From Tetracentron sinense (Eukaryota; Streptophyta; Magnoliopsida; Trochodendrales; Trochodendraceae): a stretch of DNA of 64,000 nucleotides. Below, piece after piece: positions 29,342-41,393 of this stretch. The stretch covers positions 32,744,052 through 32,808,051 of the forward strand of contig CM026565.1 of assembly GCA_015143295.1 (NCBI GenBank), read 5' to 3'. The notes under the pieces were generated by a model. The model made no database searches. It saw only the letters and a list, made by a program, of their open reading frames with translations, and was not told the DNA's origin. Both the position numbers and the translations under genes were made by a program. Position 1 is the first letter of the stretch. Every line of letters begins with the position of its first letter.

Positions 29342-30849
29342 AAAATCAAGGATTTGATTAGATTAGGTTTCCATATTGAGGTCAATGTAATCTTTATATA
29401 AACCCTATTAGAGGTCATTGTAATCATCCAAGGTATTCTCAATAGAATCACTTTTCTATCATGGTATTAGAGTGGGTCGGTCCGACTGTGCTTACTTCTT
29501 TGTCACTTTGTTCTCCTCTAATTGACATTGTCTTGCAGGAGGACGGTATGCAACGTTGCCGCCCGTCAGGTCTCAACTTTCTTATTTTATCAGGTACAAC
29601 TCTTTTCTAGCATTTCAATAAATCCTTTTTTCCCCTTGTAATTCTATCTCTCCCAATACACCCAGTCCACGCAAAAGCAACAATGCTCCATTACATCATT
29701 ATGTTTCCACCTTGTGTTGCAAGTTTGAAATCTCCTCCACTTATGACCGTACAAAACAAGGGTATTTTCATGATAGACAGAATGGTTAAAAGCTTAAGAT
29801 CCACTTCAAGAGATCAACCATATTCTCCTTGTCGATCACTGTTATTTTTTTAGATGTGTTGTTGTTGCCACCTAACCCACCTCCATATATCTTGGGTGTG
29901 TTGAGTATCGTTAGTGTGTAGCTTACATACACGTAGCATTTAATGATTGCTACAAGAGCATTCCCTTTTCTCCCCTTTCATCTTTTCATATGTTCCACAA
30001 ATGGTTAGTGAGTCAACTTACTAGGCCCAGGCCCTTTTTAGCCTAGTTTCAGGCTCATGCCCGTTAGAGGCACATTTTTTCAGCCCATAGAGGTGCATCT
30101 TCTTTTATCCATGTAGATCAACTTATCAAGCCCATAGAGGCACACTCTTAGCTCATACAAGCTCCATATCTTTGACCCATAGAGGCCGGTATTCATAGCC
30201 CAAGAGGCTCATATCTTTGGCCCATAAAGGCTCATTTCAAGCCTTTTTAAATGTTGATTTTTTTTTGCCTCTAGGGGCCATTTTTCAGAACCATTAGAGG
30301 CCCCATCTGTGACCCATTAGAGGTCCTCTTCTTCACCAATCTCTACACATGACAATACATAATAAATATGACAACAAATTGTATTCAAATGTGGTAGCAT
30401 CATGATATGCAATTCATTCAAGCATGACAACCCATTCAAAGCAACAAACATCATGGCACACAACTTCTACTTTGGAAAAATTATGGCACACAACTTTCTA
30501 CTTTGGCAAAATCATGAAAATCGAAGGATTCAAGCGGAGATCAAAAACTATCAAGTGGACTTCCTTTAGCGGCAAATACATGAAGATTTCTCAATCCACA
30601 TATATTTGAGGGGGAGTATTAGGGAATATATGAGGAGTATTGTAATAATGTGAATGATATACACTAAACAATTCAAGTGTATCTCATCACAATATTGGAT
30701 TAGAATCAATCAAGGATTTGATTAGATTAGGTTTCTATCTTAAAGTTAATGTAATCTCTATATAAACCCTATTAGAGGTCATTGTAGTCATCCAAGGTAT
30801 TCTCAATAGAATCACTTTTCTATCATGTTTCTCATATACTTATTCCAAA

Positions 30850-31080
30850 AGTACTTATAATGCTATCAGATGGGTGTGTCGGCATTTGAGCTCGACCTGC
30901 TTTGTATTGGGCTTACACTACATCATGAAGCTAGTGGGCAAGGCAAGTGTCTACCTAGTACATTAATGGGATACTTTGGGTATCAAGTTGGGCTGTCAAT
31001 ACTTATAATGCTATCAGATAGGTGTGCCAACATTTGAGCCCGACCTGCTTTGTATTGGGCTTACTCTACATCATGAAGCC
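30850..31080. repeat. Direct duplication, about 145-bp spacing
   Basis: ACTTATAATGCTATCAGATG and TTTGAGCTCGACCTGCTTTG (from about 30850) recur from about 31000 with few changes, including CATCATGAAGCTAGTGGGCA. Confidence 0.7.
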
Positions 31081-31172
31081 AGTGGGCATGGCAGTTGTCT
31101 AAATTTAATGCCTACTACATTTTTTTTTGTACTAAATGTCTATTACATTAATGGGAAACTCTAGGTCTCAAG

Positions 31173-31775
31173 TAGGACTGTCAATGAGCGAGTTGGCTCG
31201 ATTTGTCTCGAAATAAGTTGAGCTTGAGTTGGGTATTTGAGCTCGTTGAGTCGAGCCAAGATAAACGATTGAGCTTGTTTGTTAATCAAGCCGAACACAA
31301 GCAACAGGCGGGTTGACTTGATTAGTTTTACTGTATTACTTATAATACCCTAATAATATTAATTTTCACATAAAAGTAAAAACTTAAATATAGTCTTTTG
31401 AGGTAAAACTTAAAAGGTAACTTCATCTTTTCAAAATTTATATATACATTCTCTATATCATGTTTCTTCAATTAGACTCATGAAAATAACTATGTTTAGT
31501 TCTTAGGCTTTTTTTGGGAGGGAGAATCTGGTGAGCATTTTTAAGTCTTAGGATTTTGATCTGAATTCTTTTTATTAATATTAAGGTAAATGAGCCTAAA
31601 ATAATAGTGCAAGCTCGTGAGTTGGCTCGAGCTCGATTATCTATAGACGAGCCAAACTCAAACTAGCATTCGAGGGCTCAAATTGAGCTCGAGACAAGCT
31701 TGAACCAACATATATGTCACATATTGAGCTTGAGTAGCACCTGGCTCGGCTTAACTCGGCTTGTTTACACCCCTA
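31173..31775. mobile_element. 603-bp hAT MITE
   Basis: Ends TAGGACTGTCAATGAGC and (reverse) TAGGGGTGTAAACAAGCC. It has a perfect 8-bp duplication GTCTCAAG at 31165-31172 and 31776-31783. Rich in GAGCTCG/GGCTCGA words. Confidence 0.85.
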
Positions 31776-31844
31776 GTCTCAAGTGGAAAGGCAAACCAAG
31801 CATGTCTGAATATATTCACCAAAAACATTGAAAGAAAAAAACTA

Positions 31845-32692
31845 GGGTAAATTACATTGACCTCCTTGAGATTTGGTAAATTTGTAGAAACCTCCCCTCT
31901 AGTTTCAAAAATTACAATAATTTCCCCTGAGGTTTAGAGAAATTGCAGAAACCTCCTCTCTAGTTTTTAAAATTACATTGCCCTCCCTTGAGGTTTGGCG
32001 AAATTGCAGGAACCTCCCCTATGGAGTTTGAATTCACACTACCCTCCCCTACCAAACTTGACGCTGTTAATTAACGGAGGATACAAATTACCTCATTGAT
32101 TTACTCGAGAAAATGACATAATATAACTAAGTTGACTGACTTTAAGAAGGGCATGTCATAATTAAAATGGAAAATGCTAACGGACCACCCCTTCCACTAT
32201 GTAGTGACATGTCGGTCCTCATTAGTCCATGACCCTCTTTAAACACCACTAATTGTTGTTTAGATTCACTCACACCTAGGGTTCATCTATCCAACCTTGC
32301 TTTTTAGGAAAAAATATTGATTAATCTCAATTTAGTTAAGTTTAATAATAATTAAAAGAGGAGAAAAAGGACATGTGGACACGATGGTCTAGTACTGGAT
32401 AGTCGACTGCGGGTCCTCTAATCACTACTCAATCAAATTCCATCTATTTCAGTAAAGGCATACTAACAGAAGGGACCAATAACTAAAGTATAGGGGGGAG
32501 GGTAGCGCAATTTCATAAACAAGAGGTTTCTGCAATTTCACAAAGCCTTAGGGGAGGTCAATGTAATTTTAGAAACTAGAGGGGAGGTTTCTACAATTTC
32601 ACCAAACCCCAAGGGAGTTGGTGTAATTTCATAAACTAGAGGGGAGGTTTCTGCAATTTCACCAAACCTCATGGGAGTTCATTGTAATTTAC
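31845..32692. mobile_element. 848-bp long-TIR element (Mutator-like)
   Basis: Ends GGGTAAATTACATTGACC and (reverse) CGTAAATTACAATGAAC. Each arm of about 200 bp consists of 60-bp subrepeats (GGTTTCTGCAATTTCACC). Flanks share an 11-bp GAAAAAAACTA (31834-31844; 32693-32703), compatible with a 9-bp duplication plus chance. Confidence 0.7.
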
Positions 32693-33327
32693 GAAAAAAA
32701 CTATAAACCGCAGCTCTGGTTTAAGAGTAAATAGAGTAACACAAAATGTGCCTCGATAGGGGTAGTTTGGGAATTATAGCAAAAGATTTTAGCTGATAGA
32801 ATACCCTTCATTTGAACAATAATTTTCAAACTACCCGTGCCACAAGGCATAAATTTGGAATCAGCGTATGTTCATAGTTAATCGCAAGAAAAAAACTACA
32901 AAGAAGAAGAAGAAGAAGAAGATTGCACTAATTTAGAACTTCATATGTCAATTGTTTGGCAATTAGTAAGTACCAGTCTTGACTTAAATGGAACGCTACT
33001 GCACACTGTAGTGTGCTACGTACAACTAAGGAAAAGCCGTTCCTGACAACTAGAGCAACGATATTGGTGGCCATATGTCGTGACCTAGAATCTCACCTAA
33101 AAGTTTTAAGACTTTAGCTCGTGACTTACACATCATACCACATTGTCAAACACACAAGGCATACTAAAGCAGAAGCTGAAAATTTATTTATAATATAAAC
33201 TGTGAATGTATTCCAAGTGTTTTAAACAAGTACTAAAAGTAGACAGTGGACATTCCCAAATAAACAAAATACATCATCTCCCTCACATCACTCAACAGTA
33301 TTCATGATAGGGACACCTATTAAGGGC

Positions 33328-34877
33328 TGATGAGTGTGCAAAAGTACACTCCAAACTAGTTATTATGTAACCCTTTATCACCATTTCTAGTCTGAATCCA
33401 GGATTTAAAGTCCATATTCTAAACTTGTTTCCTCATTTATAGATTATGAATTCTAAGTATTTTTATGTTATTTCATACAAAGAATTCAAGTACAGAAGTT
33501 TTGTGGAAATCAACAGATAAAGCCCAAGTCCAAGAAACCAAGTCTCAAGTCAAAGAGTCAAAGGTCAAGACCAAGTATAGAAATATTCTACCACATGGGT
33601 GGAGAATCTTAGAAAGATATGGATGAATATGATTTTGGCATAAAAAATGATGGAACTATCTTGAATTAGAAAGAAGAAGTGTGCTATATTGATGTTTTTA
33701 TTTTAGGAAAATGAGAAAACTTGTTTTGATCACAGGAACTCTCTATTTTGGGTGGATTTTGGAATTCAAGTAAGAAGCTTAATAGAATTCAATTAAATCT
33801 ATAACAAAAGTAAGAAATTTTGTGGATGGCTAGATGAGTGTTATTATTTAGCAACCAATTCTCAAAGAAGAAGGAGGATTTCCCGGATTCTCGCCTCTTC
33901 TGTATAGTACTTACTAATTTGCTCGTAATTTTTAACTCAAAAATAGGATTAAGGCAAGGTCAGATGTTTTGGAAAGTAGATTCAAATGGGAACAAAATTG
34001 TATTTCACGGAGATCTCCTAATTTGGACATTTAAGGTGTCAAAATATTTCATCAAGTTGAGGAAAATGCAATTTTGGTTGAAATTTTGTAATTAGAAGTT
34101 TCCCTTTTGCTTATTTTCCTTTCTCTTCTTCCCTTTAGTCTATATAAACCTAAAGTGAGAGAGATTTTAGCTTTCTCTAATAATTTTTCATTTTCTTTTC
34201 GCTCTTATTGTTTTAGTTTTTCTTTGTATAGATTGCTAAATCCCTAGCCTTGGCTAGGGAGGAATTCTCTTAATGAGGTAATATTAGTTTGATTTAATCA
34301 AATTAGTGTTTTAACGTTTATGATTTTTATATTAATTGTTCTTTTTGTTTGATCTCTCTTTCAATTAAATCTCTTGGATTTAAACATTTTCATGAGTTCA
34401 GTCAGACTTTTCTTATAGTTGAGTAATAGTTCTTGATTTCTCAAACAAAGAACCTTCATTTTAGCGGATATTATTCTTTGATGCAGTATTGCCTCTGGGT
34501 ATATCGTCGTCCTCGAGTTTTTTTCCGATAAAGTGCGGGTTTGGGTTAAAACTTGTTTTGAATAATTGATTGGAAATTGATTTTAGTTTTTTTATTATAA
34601 TCTAAAATTCTAACTCTTCCGATTGAGGGTTTGAGATGTGAAACCCTCAATTGAGTTATATCTTGGATAATCAAATTGACATTGCACCATTAAGGGGAGG
34701 AAACCCGATGCCTTGACACTTTTTCTCATTGATATTTTTCCTAAATTAATTGAATTTTCTCTACCAAGAATTCTACAAACCCCTTTCTCTACTATTGTTC
34801 CTTATTTTCACTACTCTCTATGGATCGACAACCTTTTTACTGTACTACAAAGAACTGCATATCTTTGAGTAACATCA
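33328..34877 (+). mobile_element. Probable solo LTR nested in the region
   Basis: Starts TGATGAGTGTGCAAAAGTAC and ends GAGTAACATCA, with flanks AGGGC and AGGTC (4 of 5 match). Late sequence TCTCTATGGATCGACAACC resembles the U5 end of Tat/Athila-like Ty3 LTRs from memory. No coding domains. Confidence 0.45.
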
Positions 34878-36090
34878 AGGTCCCTCACCTCTTGAGGATG
34901 ATCCAATGTAGGCTCCTCCTTGATTCATGGTTCCTAAGCACATATGTTAACATGACCTGTCGAAAATAACAATTCGGCTGAACATTAAATAGCTCAGCGT
35001 ATACAACAAACCACTAACTAACAATGTTACCAACATTAACATGCTTTCATATACAGTTGATAGGAACCATCATGCATAACTTTAATCAAGTGTAGAAAGC
35101 ATACTTTCAAATACAAATGTGCGTACTTTTCAAAACATATACTTCACTTTGCTTTCTTCCGAAACTATAGACTTTTACATGCTTCTTCATGTCTTTTACT
35201 TTACATGTATCATCTTTCAGTTACTTTATACATAGCTTATTATAGAAGAGTACTTTCAATACTTTACTAGTGCCCGACCTACAAGGGGCGGAACACACTA
35301 GCATCCTTCATATACTTTTAGGCTTGCCTAGCAACTGTACCTGGTTTGAGTATACTAGCACCCTTAATTAGGCTCATTGTTGGTCATCTTTGCACATCAT
35401 TATACTAGGGATCAGATGAATAGTGCCCAACCTACAAGGGGCGGAACACACTAGCATCCTCCTAATACCATCACTTTTATTTTTGTTCATCTTCTTTACT
35501 TTACTTTCTGGATATCCATACATATACAAAGCTCGATTATGCAATACCTGTGCTCATATATCATGTGTGAGTGACATGATAGACATGTAATCCTTTAAAA
35601 CACATGACAATACTTTTCATATTTCATTCATGATAATAGCATGTACATATACATGAGTTTTTTTTTTATTTTTTATATTTCATTCATGATAATAGCATGT
35701 ACATATACATATACATGGTTCAACACATAATTTCATCAAAACACATGGTTTTCATCTTTAGTCTCATCAATAACATGCTTTTCATTTTTAACTTCAAGTA
35801 TAGAATTATAACAAGGTTATATAGTAGAATCTTCCCTTTTTCATCAAAACAATTGTTTTTCATCTTTACTTTCAATAAAGGATTAGAACAAGATTAGCTA
35901 GTAGAAAGTATCTACTTTTACAAGATCGAATCCATGCGATCTAGCGCTTTAGAAAGCTTATGGAAGTGAGAACTGGACTTCTCTTTAATTTCGATCTTAG
36001 TTCAAACCCTAGAAAACTCGCTTTCTCTCTTCCTTCTTCTCTCAAAATCTTTCTTAGAACTTAGTAAACTTTAAGCATAAGAAAATGACT

Positions 36091-36100
36091 CTATTTATAG
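36091..36100 (-). promoter_or_regulatory. LTR TATA box
   Basis: CTATAAATAG on the minus strand, placed in mid-LTR as expected for a Pol II start. Confidence 0.5.
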
Positions 36101-36530
36101 AGTTTTGGATTGACAAAACCCCAAAAATCCCTTTGAAAATATCTCAAAGCATAAAGTAGGTTGGCCAAGGCATAGAACACTGTAAAGTGGTCGACTGGTG
36201 GCCTAGGGGTCGACCGCTCTAGCAGTCGACCAATCAAGTGGAGGGGTTCTGAAAAAACCTCTCATACATTTAGTGCAATAAACTGGTCAATCGGTCTGGG
36301 GAGCAGTCGATCGCTTGCCTAGTGGTCGACCGGTCATATGAGCGATCGACCGGTTTGGTCTGACTTTGCCCACTTTGGCCTTTTTTCCACCTTTTAACAC
36401 TTAGAACATTTTCTCCTTTGTTTTAAACACTCTAAAACATTCAAATACATACTCATAGATTTCAATGAAATCCTCATTATTATTTAAACAAAACCCATAG
36501 GATTACATGGAAGATCAGGAGCTCTAGACC

Positions 36531-37222
36531 ATAGTTATCAAGGCGACTTGAGGCGACATACCCCATGTACGCTTGAGGCGATGGCCTAGGGCATCACCTT
36601 CTGAACTCTTTGCAACATAAATCCCCCCCACCCAAATATGAGATCTATGTATGCTACATTTTCTTGAATAAATGACTCTATAATTCATATAAATTACAAA
36701 ATCTCCATTGTCAAGATACATTCTAATAGAACCATTCGTAAAGACAGTTCTATGAATGAGAAAGGAGATTTCAAGTATTGGGAATAAAAAAATAGAAAAA
36801 AAAAGTCTACAATGACTATCAAGGGGGGGGGGGGGGGGGGAGGGGACTATGGAGAAAAAAAAGTCCATAATGAATCAGTGAAAGCTGAAAGAGAGAGAGA
36901 GATTAGGACTAAATAAAAAATAAAAAATAGTCTGACATCAAATGTGACCGCCGGACAAGGGATAGAGAGAGAAGATGGAGGAGAGAAAGGGAGATGTCGT
37001 ACCTCTTATTTTCCTTTCTTCTTCTCGATTATACTAAAGAAAGATAAAAAAAATAAGTAAAATATATATAATTATGAGGCTTGTTCTTATTTAAATTATT
37101 AAAAACCCCTTTAAAGATTAGTTTATGAGAGCTTTGGGGGCATAGAGGGAATTTGGGGCATTTAAAGGGTCTTTTGTTATTAGGCCTCCTGAGCCCAACT
37201 ATGTTTTGGTCGCCTAGGTAAT
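36531..37222. mobile_element. Possible hAT-like MITE
   Basis: Ends CATAGTTATCAAGGCG and (reverse) CATAGTTGCTAAAGGC with GGCGA/CGCCT words at both sides, a common plant MITE pattern. No target duplication found. Holds a G run of about 18 at 36823-36840. Confidence 0.45.
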
Positions 37223-37539
37223 GCCTTTAGCAACTATGCAAAAACCAGAGGGGACCATGTGACCATCGACAAATAGAGAGAGACCAGTTGGTCTACCCAT
37301 TGAGCAAAAGAGAGGACAAGTTAACATGAGAGAATATACTTGATACAGTTCGTCTCTCCTTTCTTTTTCGATCTCCAAATCCATTTTTTGTTGGATATAA
37401 AAACCCTAACATATTATATCGTAAAAGATATGAGAATTATAAAAAATAACATGTTTTTCTGTTGACTAAACTATCATATTCAATTAAAATAATTTTATCC
37501 TTTAAGTTCCATTCTTTTGGCGGAAAATTCAAAAGTCCA

Positions 37540-37700
37540 AAACATTAATGTTCTGGAACAATGAAAGGCCAGAACTTTGAATGTTTTAGACCTCTTAAGT
37601 TTGTTGAGAACTTTTTGGCTGATTCCGGAACAATGAAAGACCAGAACTTTGAATGTTTTAGACCTCTTAAATTTGTTGAGAACTTTTTGGCTGAAAATTC
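37540..37700. repeat. Tandem duplication, about 75 bp
   Basis: GGAACAATGAAAGGCCAGAA through TTTGTTGAGAACTTTTTGGC is present twice (from about 37554 and 37628). The GGAACTTT-type words recur at 51890-52080. Confidence 0.8.
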
Positions 37701-38469
37701 GGAACTTTAAAATCCGTTGTTCTTTTGACATGAAACATTAATGTGAAACTTTTGTAACGGAAAAAAAAAGATAGTCTTTATGATAAAAACGAATATCCAA
37801 CATAACTTACACCTGCATATTAGTATCCTGAAAGCATATTGAAAGATACAAAATTATCCAATGGAATGTCAAAAATATTAAATTGAGGTCAAACTAGATA
37901 TTATTTTCTTAAAGAATGAAGGTCTTAGGAGTTAGATCAGATTGGTGATATGCTTCTCCTTCCTGTTAGCAAATTACTTTAGAGTTGTAATATTCCCCAT
38001 TTAGCATGACAAAGCAATTTTCAACACAATGACGTTATTAAAAACCTTTTAACTAAAAAAAAGTTATTAAAAACCTATTATCATGTCCAAATAAACATGT
38101 CAAAAAATCTGGTGCTCCCCAAGCAATTGTGCATCACAGGCAACACAACAAGACCTCTAACGGGATTAATGAAATACCCATCTAGACCCTAATGACCACT
38201 GTTCTTTTGCCCTACTAAACACTCACCCATTTTGTGCTGCCCTAGTTAATTTCCTTTGGGAGATACATGTATGAGATATTGAAAATAGTTTTTTTTAAGG
38301 GTCCACAACCCGATTACACAATAGATTGAATCATAGACCTTACGGTTTGGAGTACATTTGCACAATTCATTGAGTTCATCTATCACATTGTAGAGAGAAA
38401 GAAGAGAGGAGAAGAAAATTACGAAGATTTCTGGCAAAGAGAAAGTCCAGTTTCCACTCAAACATATCA

Positions 38470-38495
38470 ACAGACAAAGAGGGAAGGGATAGAGA

Positions 38496-38526
<31 letters not shown>

Positions 38527-38527
38527 G
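38470..38527. repeat. (GA)n microsatellite
   Basis: Purine GA repeat, mostly uninterrupted from 38490. Confidence 0.9.
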
Positions 38528-38575
38528 GGAGACTTACCAAGTAGTAGCCGGAGAAGAGTTGATGCGTATCTAGAT

Positions 38576-39285
38576 GCAACCACTAATCTCAAAAGTCCGA
38601 ATTGATGGGAAGGGCACAATCTAAGTATTTATCTATTTGGGATTGTAACATACCACCACACTTCCGCAGCTGACGTCCTCGGCAGCTCTCACTCTAGGTC
38701 TGGAAAATTCTTAGGATTTTTTTTCCGTAGCCCTCCAAATTAGCCATTTCCGTGACTCGAACCTGAGACGGGGTATTAGGTTCTGATACCAATTGTTACG
38801 TGTTTCTTTCCCTTCCCAAATAAAAATGAGAAATTAAATGAGGATATGATAGAATTAGTTCTCATTAAGGGGAGATCTACACCTTTTTGGCTCATTCGAG
38901 AGAGTCCAACACCTCCCAAATCTCTCTTACGAAAGAACCCATCTTCATTCATTCATTTTCAAAATAAAGAATTACAACTCTTAAATAGATATAGAAATAA
39001 GTAATAAAACTACCAACTACAATAACCACCCATAATAACTACCCCTTAACAACACCCACTAAACCAACTAAATAAGCACATAACATTCCACCTCCCTTAA
39101 TTTAACATTATCCTCGAGGTTAAGTTAAGAATTCTCTTTTATTTTTTTTCATCTTCATCTTTTGGTGTGCACCATAAACCATGGCCACAAGAATAGTGCT
39201 CAGACGCAACCACTAATCCCAAAAGGCCAGATTGATGGGAATGGCACAATTTAAGTATTTATCTATTTGGGATCGTAACAAGAAT
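38576..39285 (-). mobile_element. Tandem TRIM-like retroelement unit
   Basis: On the minus strand a polypurine tract AATTAAGGGAGG is followed at once by a putative short LTR (about 39092-38798, TGGAATGTTATG...CGTAACA) and then by TTGGTATCAGAACC, a Copia-type primer site. A tract upstream of the LTR and primer site downstream of it on one LTR is the pattern of tandem LTR-internal-LTR copies. A direct 75-80 bp repeat (38576-38652 and 39205-39282, ATTTATCTATTTGGGAT-type) flanks the unit at a spacing of about 630 bp, supporting tandem organisation. No coding capacity. Confidence 0.55.
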
Positions 39286-39489
39286 TATTGCCACCGGAGA
39301 GGCGAGAGGGTTTGGAGTTGCCCTGACACGATCGTAACTTGATTTTTATCGGGCAACGGATCTGGCAGATTCTCGAGATTAACACTTGGGCACCACTCTT
39401 TGCATGACACGTGGGAAGACATTTTAACTAAGGGGAGTGATAGCATGAAATGCACATTCCGTTGAGTGGTAACACACACCTCCCAAGCT

Positions 39490-39760
39490 TGCCACATGTC
39501 CTCTTTGACATCTATTAACCGTGGTTAAGATTCACTCATACCTAGGGTTAAATAATAACCTTAGTTTTTAGAAAAAATATTTTTAAAAAATTAACCTTGA
39601 TTATGATTTCACTCATTCAAGTGATTACTTTTTAAAGATATTTCTCTAAAAACTAAGATTAGATTATTTAACCCTAAGGTGGGTGGATCTTAACCACAAT
39701 TAATGGGTGTCAAAAGCACAAGTGGCAAGCTAGGAAGGTATGCAAACTGTCTAACGGAAC
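39490..39760. repeat. Foldback repeat of the GGTTAAGATTCACTC family
   Basis: Left arm TTAACCGTGGTTAAGATTCA... AACCTTAGTTTTTAGAAAAA and right arm in inverse order to 39700. Relatives are at 32200-32340, 40290-40410, 41800-42030 and 46620-46860. Confidence 0.6.
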
Positions 39761-40000
39761 ATGCGAGATGCATGCTCTCACTTCCTTAGTGGAACACCAT
39801 TCCACGTGAGTGGTGCTCTAGTGTGAATCTCGGGCATCTGCCAGAGGTAATCCGTTTCCTTTTTATCGGGGAAAAGTTTAATTAGAAGTGTGCGGTACTT
39901 AAAAGGTCCGAGATTTAGAATGGAACTTGAAACTTCCATCTTTGTGGAACTTTTACAAATTATGGAACAATAAAGTTCCAAGACATTAGCAAAAGAACAA

Positions 40001-40966
40001 GGGGAATGCTACCCCAGATTCTTTGATTCTCACTTTCTTTAAGAAGCCGACACGTGCACTTGCTTTTCCCGGCTGCTTTTGCAGCCGGTTAAAGCTTTCC
40101 TACCGTACTTATAATGCTCTACCCCTTCTTAAGTTTAATATTTATAAAAGAAACCCCCAAAAGTACGGTGACATCAAAATAAAGGTTCTCCAAATACGGA
40201 CAACATTAATAACTTTCTCTCTTTTGCTGTCTAAACACAAGGAGATTAGATCACAAGCCAATTGCGATTGAACTGGGGAGGGTGCAGTTCAATCGCACCC
40301 ACACGTCAACATGTGATCCTGTTAAATCCTATTAATTGTAGTGAAGATTCGTTAACCCTTAGGATTAAATGATTTAACCTTGATTTTTAGAAAAAAAAAA
40401 ATATTTTTAAACTAACAGGGGTAGAGCAAGTTTAAACTAAAAATATAATTTAAAAAAAATAATAAAAAAAATTAATAATTTTTTTTTTTAAATAATAAAC
40501 TAAAAATAATAATTTTTTAAAAGATATAACAAACTAAAGAGCAAGTTTAAACTAAAAATATTATTTTTTTAAAAAATAATAATTTTTTTTTTAAAATAAT
40601 AATTTTTTTTAAAATAATAATTTAAAAAAAAAATAACAACTAAAGAGCAAGTTTAAACTAAAAATATTATTTTTTTAAAAAATAATAATTTTTTTTAAAA
40701 AATAATAATTTTCTTAAAAAATAATATTTTTAAAAAATAATAAACTAAAAACATAATATTTTTTTTTAAATAATAAAGTAAAAATAATAATATTTTTAGT
40801 TTAAACTTGCTCTACCCTTGTTAGTTTAGAAAACAATACAAGGGGTAGAGCATAATAAATACAGCAGGAAAGCTTTAGTCGACTGCTTTTGCAGTCGGGA
40901 AAAGCAAGTGCATGTGTCGGCTTCTTAAAGAAAGTGAGAATCAAAGAATCTGGGGTAGCATTCCCC
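40001..40966. mobile_element. 966-bp Mutator-like foldback element
   Basis: Perfect outer ends GGGGAATGCTACCCC and GGGGTAGCATTCCCC. Inverted repeats extend about 140 bp (AAGAAGCCGACACGTGCAC; CTTGCTTTTCCCGGCTGC) and are highly similar. A perfect 9-bp duplication AAAGAACAA is at 39992-40000 and 40967-40975. The interior is AT-rich with repeats of GCAAGTTTAAACTAAAAATA (40430-40810). Confidence 0.9.
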
Positions 40967-41393
40967 AAAGAACAAATGTGGAACAATGAAAGTACAGAAA
41001 AGGCGATCTATCGACTTCCTATGATTTTTAACAGTATTTTCATCAACTTTTAACTTCCACGACAGCAAAAGTCTAACTTCCAGCGTCCAAGAAGTCTATC
41101 CATCAGTCAATAACCCCTAAACAAAGCTTCATTGAAAATGGGAACATTCTAAACCAACCATAAACCCTAGAAATTAGCATTCCCCAAAGAACAAATGTGG
41201 AACAATGAAAGTACAGAAAAGGCGATCTATCGACTTCCTATGATTTTTAACAGTATTTTCATCAACTTTTAACTTCCACGACAGCAGAAGTCTAACTTCC
41301 AGCGTCCAAGAAGTCTATCCATCAGTCAATAACCCCTAAACAAAGCTTCATTGAAAATGGGAACATTCTAAACCAACCATAAACCCTAGAAAT
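40956..41393. repeat. 219-bp tandem duplication including the edge of the foldback element
   Basis: Unit 1 is 40956-41174 and unit 2 is 41175-41393. Both start TAGCATTCCCCAAAGAACAA and end AAACCCTAGAAAT. I see one difference (ACAGCAAAAGTC versus ACAGCAGAAGTC). The first 11 bp belong to the foldback terminus, so duplication followed insertion. Confidence 0.93.

Larger units (their letters stand above)
26891..30825 (+). mobile_element. Copia-type retrotransposon with a nested insertion
   Basis: A perfect 5-bp duplication TGTTT (26886-26890 and 30826-30830) flanks the element. The 3' LTR is 30617-30825 (209 bp). The 5' LTR is the same sequence split in two: 26891 to about 27010 and about 29345-29461. 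After it, TGGTATTAGAGTGGGTC (29462-29478) is a slightly mutated initiator-Met tRNA primer site typical of Copia. TGAGGGGGAG just before 30617 is the polypurine tract. The internal part is only about 1.1 kb and has no gag or pol, so it is non-autonomous or deleted. LTRs begin TATTAG rather than TGTTAG in both copies. Confidence 0.85.
33077..36505 (-). mobile_element. Ty3-type LTR region, minus strand, interrupted
   Basis: The left edge TGTCGTGACCTAGAATCTCACC resembles the 3' end of the 27012 insertion in reverse, and the stretch near 34990 (AGCTCAGCGTATACAA) matches 27450. On the minus strand a strong TATA box CTATAAATAG lies at 36100-36091, with GTCGACCG-type repeats upstream. Exact ends and target duplication were not found. 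An unrelated 1.5-kb piece interrupts it at 33328. Confidence 0.5.

Noticed and set aside
38748-38775. tRNA gene fragment (CGTGACTCGAACCTGAGACGG)
   Set aside because: Only a box-B-like word near the retroelement primer site; no cloverleaf.
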